Part shown: positions 1 to 8,785 of the stretch, in pieces | Layout of the letters: each line of letters begins with the position of its first letter | How positions within the stretch are numbered: position 1 is the stretch's first letter | Assembly: GCA_002403455.1 (NCBI GenBank) | Contig: DHHV01000095.1 | Coordinates: forward strand, 1 to 33,855 | DNA from: Hyphomonadaceae bacterium UBA4763 | Lineage (GTDB): Bacteria > Pseudomonadota > Alphaproteobacteria > Caulobacterales > Aquidulcibacteraceae | Length of the DNA: 33,855 nt | Reading direction: 5' to 3' | Translations under genes and position numbers: made by a program | Notes under the pieces: model-generated | Seen by the model: only the letters and a program-made list of their open reading frames with translations | Database searches by the model: none | What the model was told of the DNA's origin: nothing

Positions 1-14
1 GGGCCGCTCCACTA

Positions 15-84
15 GTGTGGCTTTGATCCTGAAATTCGCTCAGAGCATGCCACAATTATAGGGCGAATTTCAGGATCGCCACAC
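15..84. repeat. Long imperfect inverted repeat at the window edge
   Basis: Positions 25-39 are perfectly complementary to 63-77 (15 bp), and 15-21 is complementary to 78-84 (7 bp). A 3-nt bulge (22-24) separates the two stems on the left arm only, and the loop is 40-62. The structure lies upstream of the hydrolase gene at 179. There is no clear run of T after either arm, so a classical terminator is not obvious. It could be a processed RNA hairpin, a mobile-element end or a dispersed repeat. Confidence 0.6.
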
Positions 85-178
85 GATCGTTGCGACATGG
101 TTTCGTCAGACATATCCGAGTGTTCAGCGCGTACCCGGACGGGCGGCGAATGGCCCCATTGCAAAGAGGTGCGCACGA

Positions 179-1135
179 ATGCGGCAGATCATGCTGGACG
201 GACCAGCCGGACCGATGGCGATTTGGGTCGAGGGCGATACCGGTCCCTTGGTCATATGCGCGCATGGCTGGCCAGAGCTTGGTTATTCGTGGCGCCGGCA
301 AGCCCCCGCGATCCGCGCCGCCGGTTTTCGCTTTGCCGCGCCCGATATGCGCGGCTATGGCGGCTCGGCCCGCCCGCCCGAGGTGAGCTCCTATCGCAGC
401 TCCGAACTTGCCAAAGATGTCATCGCCATTGCCGACGCATTGGGGGCGGCGCGTTTTGTGCTGATCGGCCATGATTGGGGCGCGCCGGTCGCCTATTGGA
501 CAGCTTTGGCCTATCCGGATCGGGTGGCCGCCATCGTTGGCATGAGCGTGCCGCATACAGGGTGCCCGCCCGTTTCGTTCGACCGGATTTGGGAGATGCG
601 CTATCCGGACAGCTTTTTTTACATGCGCTATTTCCAGGCCGAAGGCGTTGGCGAAGCCGAATTGGAGGCCGATATCCCGCGCTCCTTGCGGCAAATCTAT
701 GGGGCCTTATCTGCCAATGCGCCGCGCGCCGGCTGGCTGACGCACCGCCCGCGCGAGGCGCGGCTCTTGGACGGCACGCCGGATCGAGGACTGCCGTCTT
801 GGCTGAGCGCCGAGGAATTGGCGGTCTATGTCGCTGGGTTTCAGCAAAGCGGCTTTCGCGGGCCGTTGAATTGGTACCGGAATTTTCCGGCCAATTGGGC
901 GGAATGCGACGGGATTGACCAGGTCTTGCGCCAGCCTTTTGCGTTTATCGCTGGCGCCGATGACGCCGTGCTGCGCTTTGCTGACGGCATGCTGGATTTA
1001 CAGCGCAGCCTGGCGGCGGATTTGCGCGCCGAAGTGATTTTGCCAGGGGTCGGCCATTGGGTGCAGCAAGAAGCGGCCGACAAAGTTAATGACTTGTTGG
1101 CCCAATTTCTGCCGCAGGTTCGCGATTTGCTGTGA
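179..1135 (+). CDS. Alpha/beta hydrolase, epoxide-hydrolase-like
   Basis: A 318-residue cytoplasmic alpha/beta hydrolase. The oxyanion-hole motif HGWPE appears near residue 30 and the nucleophile elbow GHDWGA near residue 98, with Asp as probable nucleophile. That pairing is typical of soluble epoxide hydrolases and haloalkane-dehalogenase-like enzymes. A C-terminal GVGHWVQQE segment supplies the catalytic His. The cap region contains tyrosines that could polarise an epoxide, but the substrate cannot be read from sequence. The ATG at 179 is preceded by AGAGG at about 165-169. The SIMPL-domain gene follows after 23 bp, so co-transcription is plausible. Fold confidence is high and substrate confidence low. 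Confidence 0.88.
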   Translation: MRQIMLDGPAGPMAIWVEGDTGPLVICAHGWPELGYSWRRQAPAIRAAGFRFAAPDMRGYGGSARPPEVSSYRSSELAKDVIAIADALGAARFVLIGHDWGAPVAYWTALAYPDRVAAIVGMSVPHTGCPPVSFDRIWEMRYPDSFFYMRYFQAEGVGEAELEADIPRSLRQIYGALSANAPRAGWLTHRPREARLLDGTPDRGLPSWLSAEELAVYVAGFQQSGFRGPLNWYRNFPANWAECDGIDQVLRQPFAFIAGADDAVLRFADGMLDLQRSLAADLRAEVILPGVGHWVQQEAADKVNDLLAQFLPQVRDLL

Positions 1136-1158
1136 CGACGCCACCTTTGGGAGGGATT

Positions 1159-1938
1159 ATGCGCGCTTTCATCATCGGATCGATTTTGGCTCTCAGCACA
1201 GGATGCGCCGCCTTGTCGCAAGAATCCGCCGCGCCGGCCGGCGTGACCCAACCGCCGCGGCCGCCAGAACATGTGCGCGAGAACGGCTTGATCGGCCGCG
1301 AGACCCTGTTGACCATTAATGCGAACGCCAGCGTCAACGCCGTGCCCGACCTCGTGACGATCCAGACTGGCGTCGTCGCCGAAGCCGACAATGCCGCCGC
1401 CGCGATGGCCGGCAATCGCGCCCAAATGAACAAGGTGTTTGACGCCATGCGGCGCGCCGGCATCGCCGAACGCGACGTGCAGACCTCGAATTTGTCGCTC
1501 AATCCGGTCTATGGCCGCTATAACGAAGAGACCGGTCGATCGCCCTTGGTCGGCTATCAGGTCAACAATACCGTGACGGTGATTGTCCGCAAGCTCGACA
1601 ATGTCGGCGGCGTGCTGGACAGCCTGGTCGACGCCGGCGCCAACCAGGTGCAGAATGTGGCTTTTGGGATCAGCGATCCGGCCCCGCTGCAAAATCGCGC
1701 GCGCAGCGAAGCGATGAAAGAGGCGCGGGCCCGCGCCCAACTCTATGCCGAAGCCTCCGGACTTCGGGTGGCGCGGATTTTGACGATCAATGAGGGCTAT
1801 TCGGCGCCGCCGCAACCCGAAGCGGTCGCCGTGGCGCGGCTGCAAGCCGATAGCGCCGCGTCGGCGCCGACGCCGGTCGCCGCCGGTCGCTTGACGGTGC
1901 AGGCGGATGTGAACGTGACCTTCGCGCTCGATCGCTGA
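1159..1938 (+). CDS. SIMPL-domain (DUF541) periplasmic lipoprotein
   Basis: A 259-residue protein with an N-terminal hydrophobic segment ending in LSTGC, which resembles a lipoprotein processing site. The body (about residues 50-255) has the SIMPL/DUF541 pattern: a GRETLLTINANASVN start, an internal LNPVYGRY...LVGYQVNNTV segment, and a late stretch with many Ala and Arg residues (SEAMKEARARAQLYAEASGL). SIMPL proteins are envelope proteins of poorly defined role, linked in some bacteria to oxidative-stress resistance. The start at 1159 is chosen over an upstream in-frame codon at 1132 because GGGAGG sits at 1149-1154 and the signal peptide begins there. The 38-bp gap to the next lipoprotein gene suggests one operon. 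Confidence 0.85.
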   Translation: MRAFIIGSILALSTGCAALSQESAAPAGVTQPPRPPEHVRENGLIGRETLLTINANASVNAVPDLVTIQTGVVAEADNAAAAMAGNRAQMNKVFDAMRRAGIAERDVQTSNLSLNPVYGRYNEETGRSPLVGYQVNNTVTVIVRKLDNVGGVLDSLVDAGANQVQNVAFGISDPAPLQNRARSEAMKEARARAQLYAEASGLRVARILTINEGYSAPPQPEAVAVARLQADSAASAPTPVAAGRLTVQADVNVTFALDR

Positions 1939-1976
1939 GGGCTTGGCGCCGGGCGCCGGCGCTGATGGAGGATATC

Positions 1977-3776
1977 ATGCGATACATAGCGGTCGGAATT
2001 ATGGCGCTCGTATTGGCGGCCTGTTCTCATTCCAAAGAGACGACCACAGACGCCTCCAAAGATCAAACGATCGCCGTTACCGGGTCGGCGCTCGGCGCAA
2101 TTGTCGACCCGTCGGGCCGTCGCGGCGCGCCAAGCGCGGCTCTGGGGCTTTATAGCGGTGCGGTGGGGGGTCTTCTTGCCGCGGCTCCCCCACCACCGCC
2201 GCCGCGTCGCGCCGGCGATATCGATACCGAACGCTACGAAGATGTTGACCCCAATCCGGTCAAGCAAACGGCAAAACAGCCGGTCTCGACCTTTGCCGCT
2301 GAGGTCGACACCGCGTCCTACGCCAATGTGCGGCGGTATTTGACCGACGGGACCGCGCCGCCGCGCGACGCGGTCAGGCCCGAAGAATTGCTGAATTATT
2401 TCGATTACGACTATCCCTTGGCTTCCAGCGCCGATGCGCCGTTTCGGCCGAGCTTGGCATTGGTTCCGTCGCCCTGGGCCAAAGACAAGGTCCTGCTGCA
2501 TATCGGCCTGCGCGGCTATGACGTGCCGCGCACAGAGCGACCGCCAGTCAATTTGACTTTTTTGATCGATGTGTCCGGCTCGATGCAGCCGGAAAACAAA
2601 TTGCCCTTGGTGAAAAAGGCGCTGCGCCTGCTGGTCGATCAGTTGACGGAAAAAGACAGCGTCGCGCTGGTCGTTTATGCCGGCGCGGCGGGGGAAGTGC
2701 TGGCGCCGACCTCCGGCGCCGACAAAGCCAAAATTCTCAGCGCGATCGAAAACTTGAGCGCCGGCGGATCAACTGCGGGCGGCGAAGGGTTGGCGTTAGC
2801 CTATCGCCTGGCCGAAAGCCGGTTTGACGCCGACGCGCTTAACCGCGTGATGATCGCCACCGACGGCGATTTCAATGTCGGGGTCGTTGATGACGAGCGG
2901 CTGGAAGATTTCGTCGCCAAGAAACGCGAAACTGGCATCTTTCTGTCGGTGATCGGCGTTGGCGCCGGTAATTATAATGACGCGCTAATGCAGACTTTGG
3001 CGCAAAACGGCAACGGCACGGCGAATTACCTCGATACGCTCAACGAAGCGCAAAAGGTCTTCAACAAGGAACTTGCTGGCGCGTTGTTTCCGATCGCCAA
3101 GGACGTCAAGATCCAGGTCGAGTTTAATCCGGCCAAAGTCGCCGAATGGCGCTTGATCGGATATGAAACCCGCGCATTGCAGGAAGAAGACTTTAAGAAC
3201 GATCGGGTCGATGCGGGCGAGATCGGCGCGGGGAGTTCGGTCACGGCGATTTACGAACTGACCCCGGTCGGCAGCTCTGCTGTGCTGATCGATCCGCCGC
3301 GTTATGGCGCGCCTGCGCCCGCATCAAGCGCCGCTGTAGCCGAATGGGCCTTCGTGAAAATCCGGTATAAAAAGCCGAAAGAGGATGAAAGCCGTTTGAT
3401 CGAAACCCCGGTTCTCGACGGGGCGGCTTTCGCGCGGCTGGAGGCGGCCAGCGACGCAACGCGGTTTGCGACCGCCGTCGCCGGCTATGCGCAATTGTTG
3501 CGCGGCGACCCTTATCTTGACCCAGACTTTGGATTTGACGCGGTGATTGCGCTCGCCAATGGCGCGAAAGGCGCCGATCCTTACGGCCTGCGGGCGGAAT
3601 TTGTGCAATTGGCGCGTCTGGCCAAGAACGTGCAACCGCTCCCCGAGCCACAACGTCCCGCAGCGCCCGAAGGGCAGCCGCCGCTTCAGCCTGGGCCCCG
3701 GCCGATCGCGCCGCGACCCTTGCCGCATGGCGCGCCGGTCCCGGTTCCGGGTAATCCGGCCCAACAAGGCGGCTGA
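1977..3776 (+). CDS. Lipoprotein with von Willebrand A domain (YfbK-like)
   Basis: A 599-residue predicted lipoprotein. The signal peptide ends in VLAAC, making Cys16 the lipidated residue. A Pro-rich linker follows, then a conserved N-terminal region with STFAAEVDTASYANVRRYL. The von Willebrand A domain has a MIDAS DVSGS starting at Asp198 and a later ATDGDFNVG. The C-terminal part resembles the DUF3520 region of YfbK-type proteins, and the tail is Pro-rich and probably disordered. The domain binds a metal and probably a protein ligand at the envelope; the partner is unknown. The ATG at 1977 is chosen over one at 1965 because GGAGG at 1967-1971 fits only the later start. Confidence 0.87.
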   Translation: MRYIAVGIMALVLAACSHSKETTTDASKDQTIAVTGSALGAIVDPSGRRGAPSAALGLYSGAVGGLLAAAPPPPPPRRAGDIDTERYEDVDPNPVKQTAKQPVSTFAAEVDTASYANVRRYLTDGTAPPRDAVRPEELLNYFDYDYPLASSADAPFRPSLALVPSPWAKDKVLLHIGLRGYDVPRTERPPVNLTFLIDVSGSMQPENKLPLVKKALRLLVDQLTEKDSVALVVYAGAAGEVLAPTSGADKAKILSAIENLSAGGSTAGGEGLALAYRLAESRFDADALNRVMIATDGDFNVGVVDDERLEDFVAKKRETGIFLSVIGVGAGNYNDALMQTLAQNGNGTANYLDTLNEAQKVFNKELAGALFPIAKDVKIQVEFNPAKVAEWRLIGYETRALQEEDFKNDRVDAGEIGAGSSVTAIYELTPVGSSAVLIDPPRYGAPAPASSAAVAEWAFVKIRYKKPKEDESRLIETPVLDGAAFARLEAASDATRFATAVAGYAQLLRGDPYLDPDFGFDAVIALANGAKGADPYGLRAEFVQLARLAKNVQPLPEPQRPAAPEGQPPLQPGPRPIAPRPLPHGAPVPVPGNPAQQGG

Positions 3777-3854
3777 ACGCGCGTTGCGCTGCTATCGGCG
3801 CCCGATTGATTGGCGCTTGCATTGATGCGTTCTTTCGATTGGAAAGATTAGATT

Positions 3855-5324
3855 ATGGACGCAATGGCGGCTCCGCGCGGGCCAATTCCATGGGCGGGGC
3901 TGGGTCTTGGCGCGGCGGCGTTTGTTGGGCTCGGCCTGATCGCGCCGCCCGGCGGGTTGACGGCGGAAGGATGGTTCGTCGCCCGCGTCGCCGCTTTGAT
4001 GGTCATCTGGTGGCTGACCGAGGCGATCCCCATCCCCGCAACGGCCTTGCTGCCCTTGGTTGCCTTTCCACTTGGCGCTGGACAAACATTGGCGCAGACT
4101 GCGACGCCTTATATGAATCCAGTTGTGATTTTGCTGATGGCGGGTTTCATCATCGCCAAAGCGATTGAGCGCTGGAATCTGCACACCCGGCTCGCGTTGT
4201 CTGTGCTGGTCTTGGTCGGCGCGCGGCCAAGCGCCTTATTGGCTGGTTTTATGCTGGCGACCGCCGCCTTGTCGATGTGGATTTCGAATACGGCGACCTC
4301 GCTGATGATGATGCCGATCGCCTTGTCGGTCGCCCGCGCACTGGCGCCAGCCGAGGCTGCCGGGTCAAAATCCGCGACTGCGATCGCCACCGCTTTGGCG
4401 CTTGGCACGGCCTACGCCGCCTCGATCGGCGGATTGGCGACGCCGGTCGGCTCGCCGACCAATTTGATCGTCATCGGGTTTTTGGCGGAAACCGGCATTG
4501 AGCTTGATTTCGCCGATTGGATGCGGCTCGGGCTGCCGGTGGTGGCGCTGTTATTGCCGCTGACCTGGGCAGTTTTGGCGATCGGCTTGCCGCGTGCTGG
4601 AAGTAATGACCGCGCTCGCTCAAATGCGCAGCAAGTCTTACGCACGCGTTTGGCGGCGTTGGGACCGATGTCGGCTCCGGAAGCGCGGGTATTGGCGCTG
4701 TTTTCGGTGATCGCCTTGTTGTGGGTATTCTCGGGGGCGATCGAACAGGCGTTGGGCCTTAAACAATTGGACGATTCCATGGTGGCGGTCGGCGGCGCGC
4801 TCGGCTTTTTTATAGCGCCCTCTGGGTCCAAGACCGAACCAAACACCGCTCTGCTCGAATGGGCGAGCGCCGAGAAAATCCCCTGGGGCGTTGTTTTGTT
4901 GTTCGGCGGGGGCTTGAGCCTTGCCGGCGCGATGACATCCACCGGCCTCGGCGCGGTGATCGCGCAGGCGTTCGGTGGGTTGGCGGCGGCCCCCGGATTG
5001 GTTGTGTTGATCATTGTGACGGTGGCGGTGCTGGCGCTGACCGAGCTGACCAGCAATGTCGCGACCGCCTCGGCCATCATGCCGGTGATCCTCGCCATGG
5101 CGGCGAGCACGGGGCTCGACCCCGTCGCCTCGGCCGCCCCCGTCGGCATGGCGGCGAGCTGCGCCTTCATGTTGCCCATGGCGACAGGGCCGAATGCGGT
5201 TGCCTATGCCGCCGGCGGGGTCGGTATCGGCCAAATGGCGCGGGCTGGGTTTTGGGTAAATCTCGCGGCGGCAGCGGTCATCGTGTTGGTCGTTTCGGTC
5301 TTGATTGGGTCGTCTTCGCCATGA
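3855..5324 (+). CDS. DASS/SLC13-family anion:Na+ symporter
   Basis: A 489-residue integral membrane carrier of the divalent anion:sodium symporter family, which imports dicarboxylates or inorganic anions such as sulfate. Two family hallmarks are visible. The first is SNTATSLMMMPIA near residue 140, followed by GTAYAASIGGLATPVGSPTNLI. The second is the pseudo-symmetric TSNVATASAIMPVI near residue 405, followed by SCAFMLPMATGPNAVAYA. These Ser-Asn-Thr loops form the Na+ and substrate sites in the family. About eleven hydrophobic segments are evident. The stop codon overlaps an upstream candidate start of the RyR-domain gene as ATGA. The exact substrate cannot be assigned. Confidence 0.9.
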   Translation: MDAMAAPRGPIPWAGLGLGAAAFVGLGLIAPPGGLTAEGWFVARVAALMVIWWLTEAIPIPATALLPLVAFPLGAGQTLAQTATPYMNPVVILLMAGFIIAKAIERWNLHTRLALSVLVLVGARPSALLAGFMLATAALSMWISNTATSLMMMPIALSVARALAPAEAAGSKSATAIATALALGTAYAASIGGLATPVGSPTNLIVIGFLAETGIELDFADWMRLGLPVVALLLPLTWAVLAIGLPRAGSNDRARSNAQQVLRTRLAALGPMSAPEARVLALFSVIALLWVFSGAIEQALGLKQLDDSMVAVGGALGFFIAPSGSKTEPNTALLEWASAEKIPWGVVLLFGGGLSLAGAMTSTGLGAVIAQAFGGLAAAPGLVVLIIVTVAVLALTELTSNVATASAIMPVILAMAASTGLDPVASAAPVGMAASCAFMLPMATGPNAVAYAAGGVGIGQMARAGFWVNLAAAAVIVLVVSVLIGSSSP

Positions 5325-5377
5325 TTTTGCGCCGTTTTTGGGCTCTGCTGACCGGCAAGCCGGACAGGAGCGCCGCG

Positions 5378-5728
5378 ATGAGCCAAATGACCACAGACCA
5401 GATCGCCCGGATGGCGCATGAAACCATGCGCGCTTATGCGCAGACCATCGGCGAGGCGCCGATGCCGGCCTGGGAAGAGGCGCCCGACTGGATGGTGACG
5501 TCCACCAAAGCGGCGGTGGAGTTTCGGCTCGCCAATCCGCATGCGCCGGCCAGCGCCCAACATGACCAATGGATGGCCGAGCGACTCGGGCAAGGCTGGC
5601 GCTATGGCAAGGTCAAGGACGCCCAGGCAAAAACCCATCCGTCGCTGGTGTCCTATCGGCGCTTGTCGGTCGCGGAGCGGCGAAAAGACCGGCTGATCTT
5701 GGCGGTGATCAAAGCCTTGGCGAAATGA
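5378..5728 (+). CDS. Small RyR-domain protein
   Basis: A 116-residue protein consisting mostly of one RyR domain (ryanodine-receptor repeat). The motifs are AHETMRAYAQTIGE near the start, then WMVTSTKAAVEFRLANP, QHDQWMAERLGQGWRYG, and HPSLVSYRRLSVAERRKDRLILAVIKAL. Bacterial RyR-domain proteins are of unknown function. An ATG at 5321, overlapping the carrier stop codon, would add 19 residues. The start at 5378 is preferred because AGGAG at 5366-5370 lies 7 bp upstream. It is probably translated with the carrier gene. Confidence 0.8.
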   Translation: MSQMTTDQIARMAHETMRAYAQTIGEAPMPAWEEAPDWMVTSTKAAVEFRLANPHAPASAQHDQWMAERLGQGWRYGKVKDAQAKTHPSLVSYRRLSVAERRKDRLILAVIKALAK

Positions 5729-5873
5729 GGCCAAGCGGCGCGCCGATCCGCACAAGTTAACCAATTGCTGTCGCTGCCCCATCAACCGATCGGCCCCTGT
5801 CGACCAGCGAAATTGCCGCGCGGCGCTTGATGCAGGCCCCTGGCTGCCCTATGTCGTTATCGAGGGGCAATAA

Positions 5874-6905
5874 ATGCCAGATGATGCGATCACAAAGCTG
5901 CAATCCTTGCGGATCGATCGATCCGAGGAAAGCGCGACACGCAGGCCGTCCTGGACCGTGGCGATTGGTATGGCGGTGGGATTGGCCATCCTTGCCGGCG
6001 CGGCAGGCTATCTGGGGGGCGGCTCGCGGAGCGGGGAGCGCGACAATGCGTCCCCAACAGCGGAAACCGCGCGCTCAAATGCAAGCGCCGCAGCCCCGAC
6101 GCTTGCGCCGCAGCCGGCGCGCGCCAGCGGGCTGATCGCCTCTGGTTTTGTGGTGGCGCGCCGACAAGCGACCGTTTCCTCCGAAATCTCCGGCAAAATC
6201 ACCGAGATGCGGTTCGAAGAAGGCGATGTCGTCAGCAAAGGCGATATTCTGGCGCGGCTCGATGACGAATTGGCCCGCGCCGACTTCAATTTCGACACCG
6301 CCCGCGCCGCCGCCGCCCGCGCTCAAATTGCGGCGCTGGAAGCCGATCTCGTCGAGGCCAATCGGGTGCTGGCGCGAAACAGCGCGCTCGGCCAACGCGA
6401 TTTGATCGGCCAGGCCGCCGTCGACAGCGCCCGCGCCGCGGTCGACAGCCTGACCGCGCGCATCGCCAATGCCCGCGCCGAAGCGGACGCCGCCCGCATC
6501 AACGCGGAACGTCGCGCCGAATTGCTGGAGCGCCATATCGTCCGCGCGCCCTTTGCCGGCGTGATCATCGCCAAGAACGCCCAGGCTGGCGAGATCGTCT
6601 CGCCCGGCTCGGCGGGCGGCGGCTTTACCCGGACCGGGGTCTATACGCTGGTTGACATGACCTCGCTCGAGGTCGAGGTCGATGTCGGCGAGGCGCAGAT
6701 CGGGCGCGTCCAACCGGGCGCGCCGGTCGAAGTTACCCTGGATTCCTATCCCGATTGGCGTATTCCAGCGCGCGTTCGCGCCATCATTCCGCGCGCCAAT
6801 CGCGACCGCGCCACGATTTTCGTGCGGGTGGCGTTTGACGGCAATGATGCACGGATTTTGCCGGACATGGCGGCGAAAGTGACCTTTCCGATCGACAATT
6901 CGTAA
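5874..6905 (+). CDS. Membrane-fusion (HlyD/RND-type) periplasmic adaptor of ABC exporter
   Basis: A 343-residue adaptor with one N-terminal membrane anchor (about residues 24-45, GMAVGLAILAGAAGYLGG). A low-complexity stretch of Ala, Ser and Pro follows, then the lipoyl/barrel-sandwich half GFVVARRQATVSSEISGKITEMRFEEGDVVSKGDILARLDD. Next come an alpha-helical hairpin rich in Ala, Arg and Glu (about 140-210) and the second lipoyl half ERHIVRAPFAGVIIAKNAQAGEIVSPG. The C-terminal part is the beta-barrel. It should bridge the two permeases encoded downstream to an outer-membrane channel; the TolC-family protein at 13709-15100 is an obvious but unproven partner. GAGGGG precedes the ATG. Confidence 0.9.
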   Translation: MPDDAITKLQSLRIDRSEESATRRPSWTVAIGMAVGLAILAGAAGYLGGGSRSGERDNASPTAETARSNASAAAPTLAPQPARASGLIASGFVVARRQATVSSEISGKITEMRFEEGDVVSKGDILARLDDELARADFNFDTARAAAARAQIAALEADLVEANRVLARNSALGQRDLIGQAAVDSARAAVDSLTARIANARAEADAARINAERRAELLERHIVRAPFAGVIIAKNAQAGEIVSPGSAGGGFTRTGVYTLVDMTSLEVEVDVGEAQIGRVQPGAPVEVTLDSYPDWRIPARVRAIIPRANRDRATIFVRVAFDGNDARILPDMAAKVTFPIDNS

Positions 6906-6935
6906 TATTCTACCAAGCATAAAAAGGACAAAGTG

Positions 6936-7622
6936 ATGGGCGTCCTCGTAGACTTAAACGGCGTCTCGAAATCCTTCAAACGCGGCGGGCAGGCGATCTC
7001 GATTTTTGATGGTCTGTCCATGCAGATTGAGGACGGCGATTTCATTGCGATTATGGGGCCATCTGGCTCTGGCAAATCGACCTTGCTGAATATGCTGGGT
7101 GGGATCGATCGGCCGAGCGCCGGCGCCATCACCTTCCGCGATGAACGCGTCGACAATAAAAGCGAAGGCGCGATGGCCAAATTTCGCGCCCGCAATATCG
7201 GCTTTATTTTCCAATTCTATAATTTGATGCCGACCTTGTCGGCGGCGCGTAATGTTGAGCTGCCGCTATTATTGACCAAATTATCCGGCGGGGAGCGGAA
7301 AAAGCGGGTGAAAACCGCGCTGGAGCTTGTCCAATTGAGCGATCGCGCCCATCACAAGCCGCGGGCGCTGTCGGGCGGCCAGCAACAGCGCGTGGCGATC
7401 GCGCGCGCGATTGTGTCGGACCCCGCCATGCTGCTGGCGGACGAGCCGACCGGCGATCTCGACCGCAAAACGGCGGACGAAATCCTTGGCTTGATGCAGA
7501 CGCTGAACCGCTCGCTCGGCAAGACGATCGTCATGGTGACGCATGATCCGGCCGCTGCGCGGTTCGCCAAGCGCGAATTGCATCTCGACAAGGGGCGGTT
7601 CGAAGAAAGGCTGAGCGGATGA
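6936..7622 (+). CDS. ABC transporter ATPase (MacB/LolD type)
   Basis: A 228-residue ATPase that powers the adjacent FtsX-type permeases. Walker A is GPSGSGKST at residues 41-49, the Q-loop is IFQFYNLMPTLSAARNVELPLLL, the signature is LSGGQQQRVAIARAI, Walker B is LLADEPTGDLD, and the switch His is in MVTHDP. The NLMPTLSAARNVELP segment is typical of the MacB/LolD/FtsE group acting on envelope substrates rather than importers. ATG at 6936 is chosen over an adjacent GTG (6933), since AAGGAC ends 7 bp before it. The 3' end overlaps the next gene by 4 bp (ATGA). Confidence 0.92.
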   Translation: MGVLVDLNGVSKSFKRGGQAISIFDGLSMQIEDGDFIAIMGPSGSGKSTLLNMLGGIDRPSAGAITFRDERVDNKSEGAMAKFRARNIGFIFQFYNLMPTLSAARNVELPLLLTKLSGGERKKRVKTALELVQLSDRAHHKPRALSGGQQQRVAIARAIVSDPAMLLADEPTGDLDRKTADEILGLMQTLNRSLGKTIVMVTHDPAAARFAKRELHLDKGRFEERLSG

Positions 7623-8782
7623 TCGATGATCTCGGGCTAATTTTTGCGGGCGCGTTTCGCAAGCCGCTGCGGGCGATCTTGTTGATCATCACGGCGATGA
7701 TCGCCTTTTTGTTGTTTGGAATGTTGGGGGCGTTTCTCAGCACCCTGAATGCCGGGATCAACCTCACCGCCGCCAATCGATTGGTAGTGGCCAACAAGAT
7801 CAACTTTACCTCGGACTTGCCTTATTCCTATATCGCGCGGGTGCGAAGCGTGGCGGGCGTCACCGCCGTGACGTGGGCCAATTGGTTCGGCGCGTATTTC
7901 CAGGAGCCGCGCAACCAGATCGTCACCTTTGCGGTCGATCCGGAAAGCTATCTGGAAGTGTTTTCGGAATTGCAGATCCCGGCGGACCAGCGCGCCGCTT
8001 TTGTCGGCGACCGCACGGGCCTCCTTGTCGGCGAGGCGACAGCAACGCGGTTGGGCTGGAAAATCGGCGACACCGTGCCGCTTCAGAGCAATTTTTTGCA
8101 GCGCAGCGATGGCGAGAAGATCTGGCCGCTGACCGTGCGGGCGATCTACACCTTGGCCGATCCGAAAGCTGACACCTCGGCGCTCTATTTGCATTATGAT
8201 TATTTGAACGAGGCCAATTCCTTCGGCAAAGACAAAATCGGCTTGATGTATTTGCTCACCGCCGATCCGGCGCAGAATGAGCAGATCGTCCGCGCGATCG
8301 ATGACGGCTTTTCGACCGACCGCGACCAGACAGCGACGACGACGGAACGGGCCTTTGCGCAAGGGTTTCTCGCCCAATTGGGCAATCTGACGCAATTGCT
8401 GACCTCGGTCATGGCGGCGGCTTTCGCGTCGCTGGCGCTGATCGTTGGCAACACCATGGTGATGGCGCTGCGCGAACGCACCAAAGAGATCGGCGTCATG
8501 AAGACCTTGGGCTTTGGGGCCGGGCGGGTGATGCGGCTGGTGATCGGCGAGGCGGTGTTGCTGGTGGGCTTGGGCGGCGCGCTCGGCCTCGCTTTGGCGA
8601 GCGTCGCCTTGGTGGGCCTTGCGAGCCAAGCGGCGGCGTTTTTCCCGGGGCTCGGGATGAGCAATGATGTGTTGCTGATCGGCGCAGGGCTGATTTTGGG
8701 GCTGGGCGCGCTGACAGGCGCCATCCCGGGCGTCAACGCCTATCGGATGCGGATTGTCGAAGCGATGGGCAAAGGAAACTGA
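7619..8782 (+). CDS. FtsX/MacB-type ABC permease, first
   Basis: A 387-residue permease with the FtsX plan. One membrane helix lies near the N-terminus (ILLIITAMIAFLLFGMLGAFL), followed by a periplasmic MacB-core-like domain of about 200 residues. Three C-terminal helices then contain ALRERTKEIGVMKTLGFGAGRVMRLVIGEA, the coupling segment characteristic of the family. It overlaps the ATPase gene by ATGA and is followed by the second permease after 3 bp, so a heterodimeric permease driven by one ATPase is likely. The transported molecule is unknown. Confidence 0.9.
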   Translation: MIDDLGLIFAGAFRKPLRAILLIITAMIAFLLFGMLGAFLSTLNAGINLTAANRLVVANKINFTSDLPYSYIARVRSVAGVTAVTWANWFGAYFQEPRNQIVTFAVDPESYLEVFSELQIPADQRAAFVGDRTGLLVGEATATRLGWKIGDTVPLQSNFLQRSDGEKIWPLTVRAIYTLADPKADTSALYLHYDYLNEANSFGKDKIGLMYLLTADPAQNEQIVRAIDDGFSTDRDQTATTTERAFAQGFLAQLGNLTQLLTSVMAAAFASLALIVGNTMVMALRERTKEIGVMKTLGFGAGRVMRLVIGEAVLLVGLGGALGLALASVALVGLASQAAAFFPGLGMSNDVLLIGAGLILGLGALTGAIPGVNAYRMRIVEAMGKGN

Positions 8783-8785
8783 TCG

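Noticed and set aside
841..1845. 334-codon open frame on the - strand opposite the hydrolase and SIMPL genes
   Set aside because: Compositional shadow of two well-supported + strand genes, with no motif or start signal of its own.
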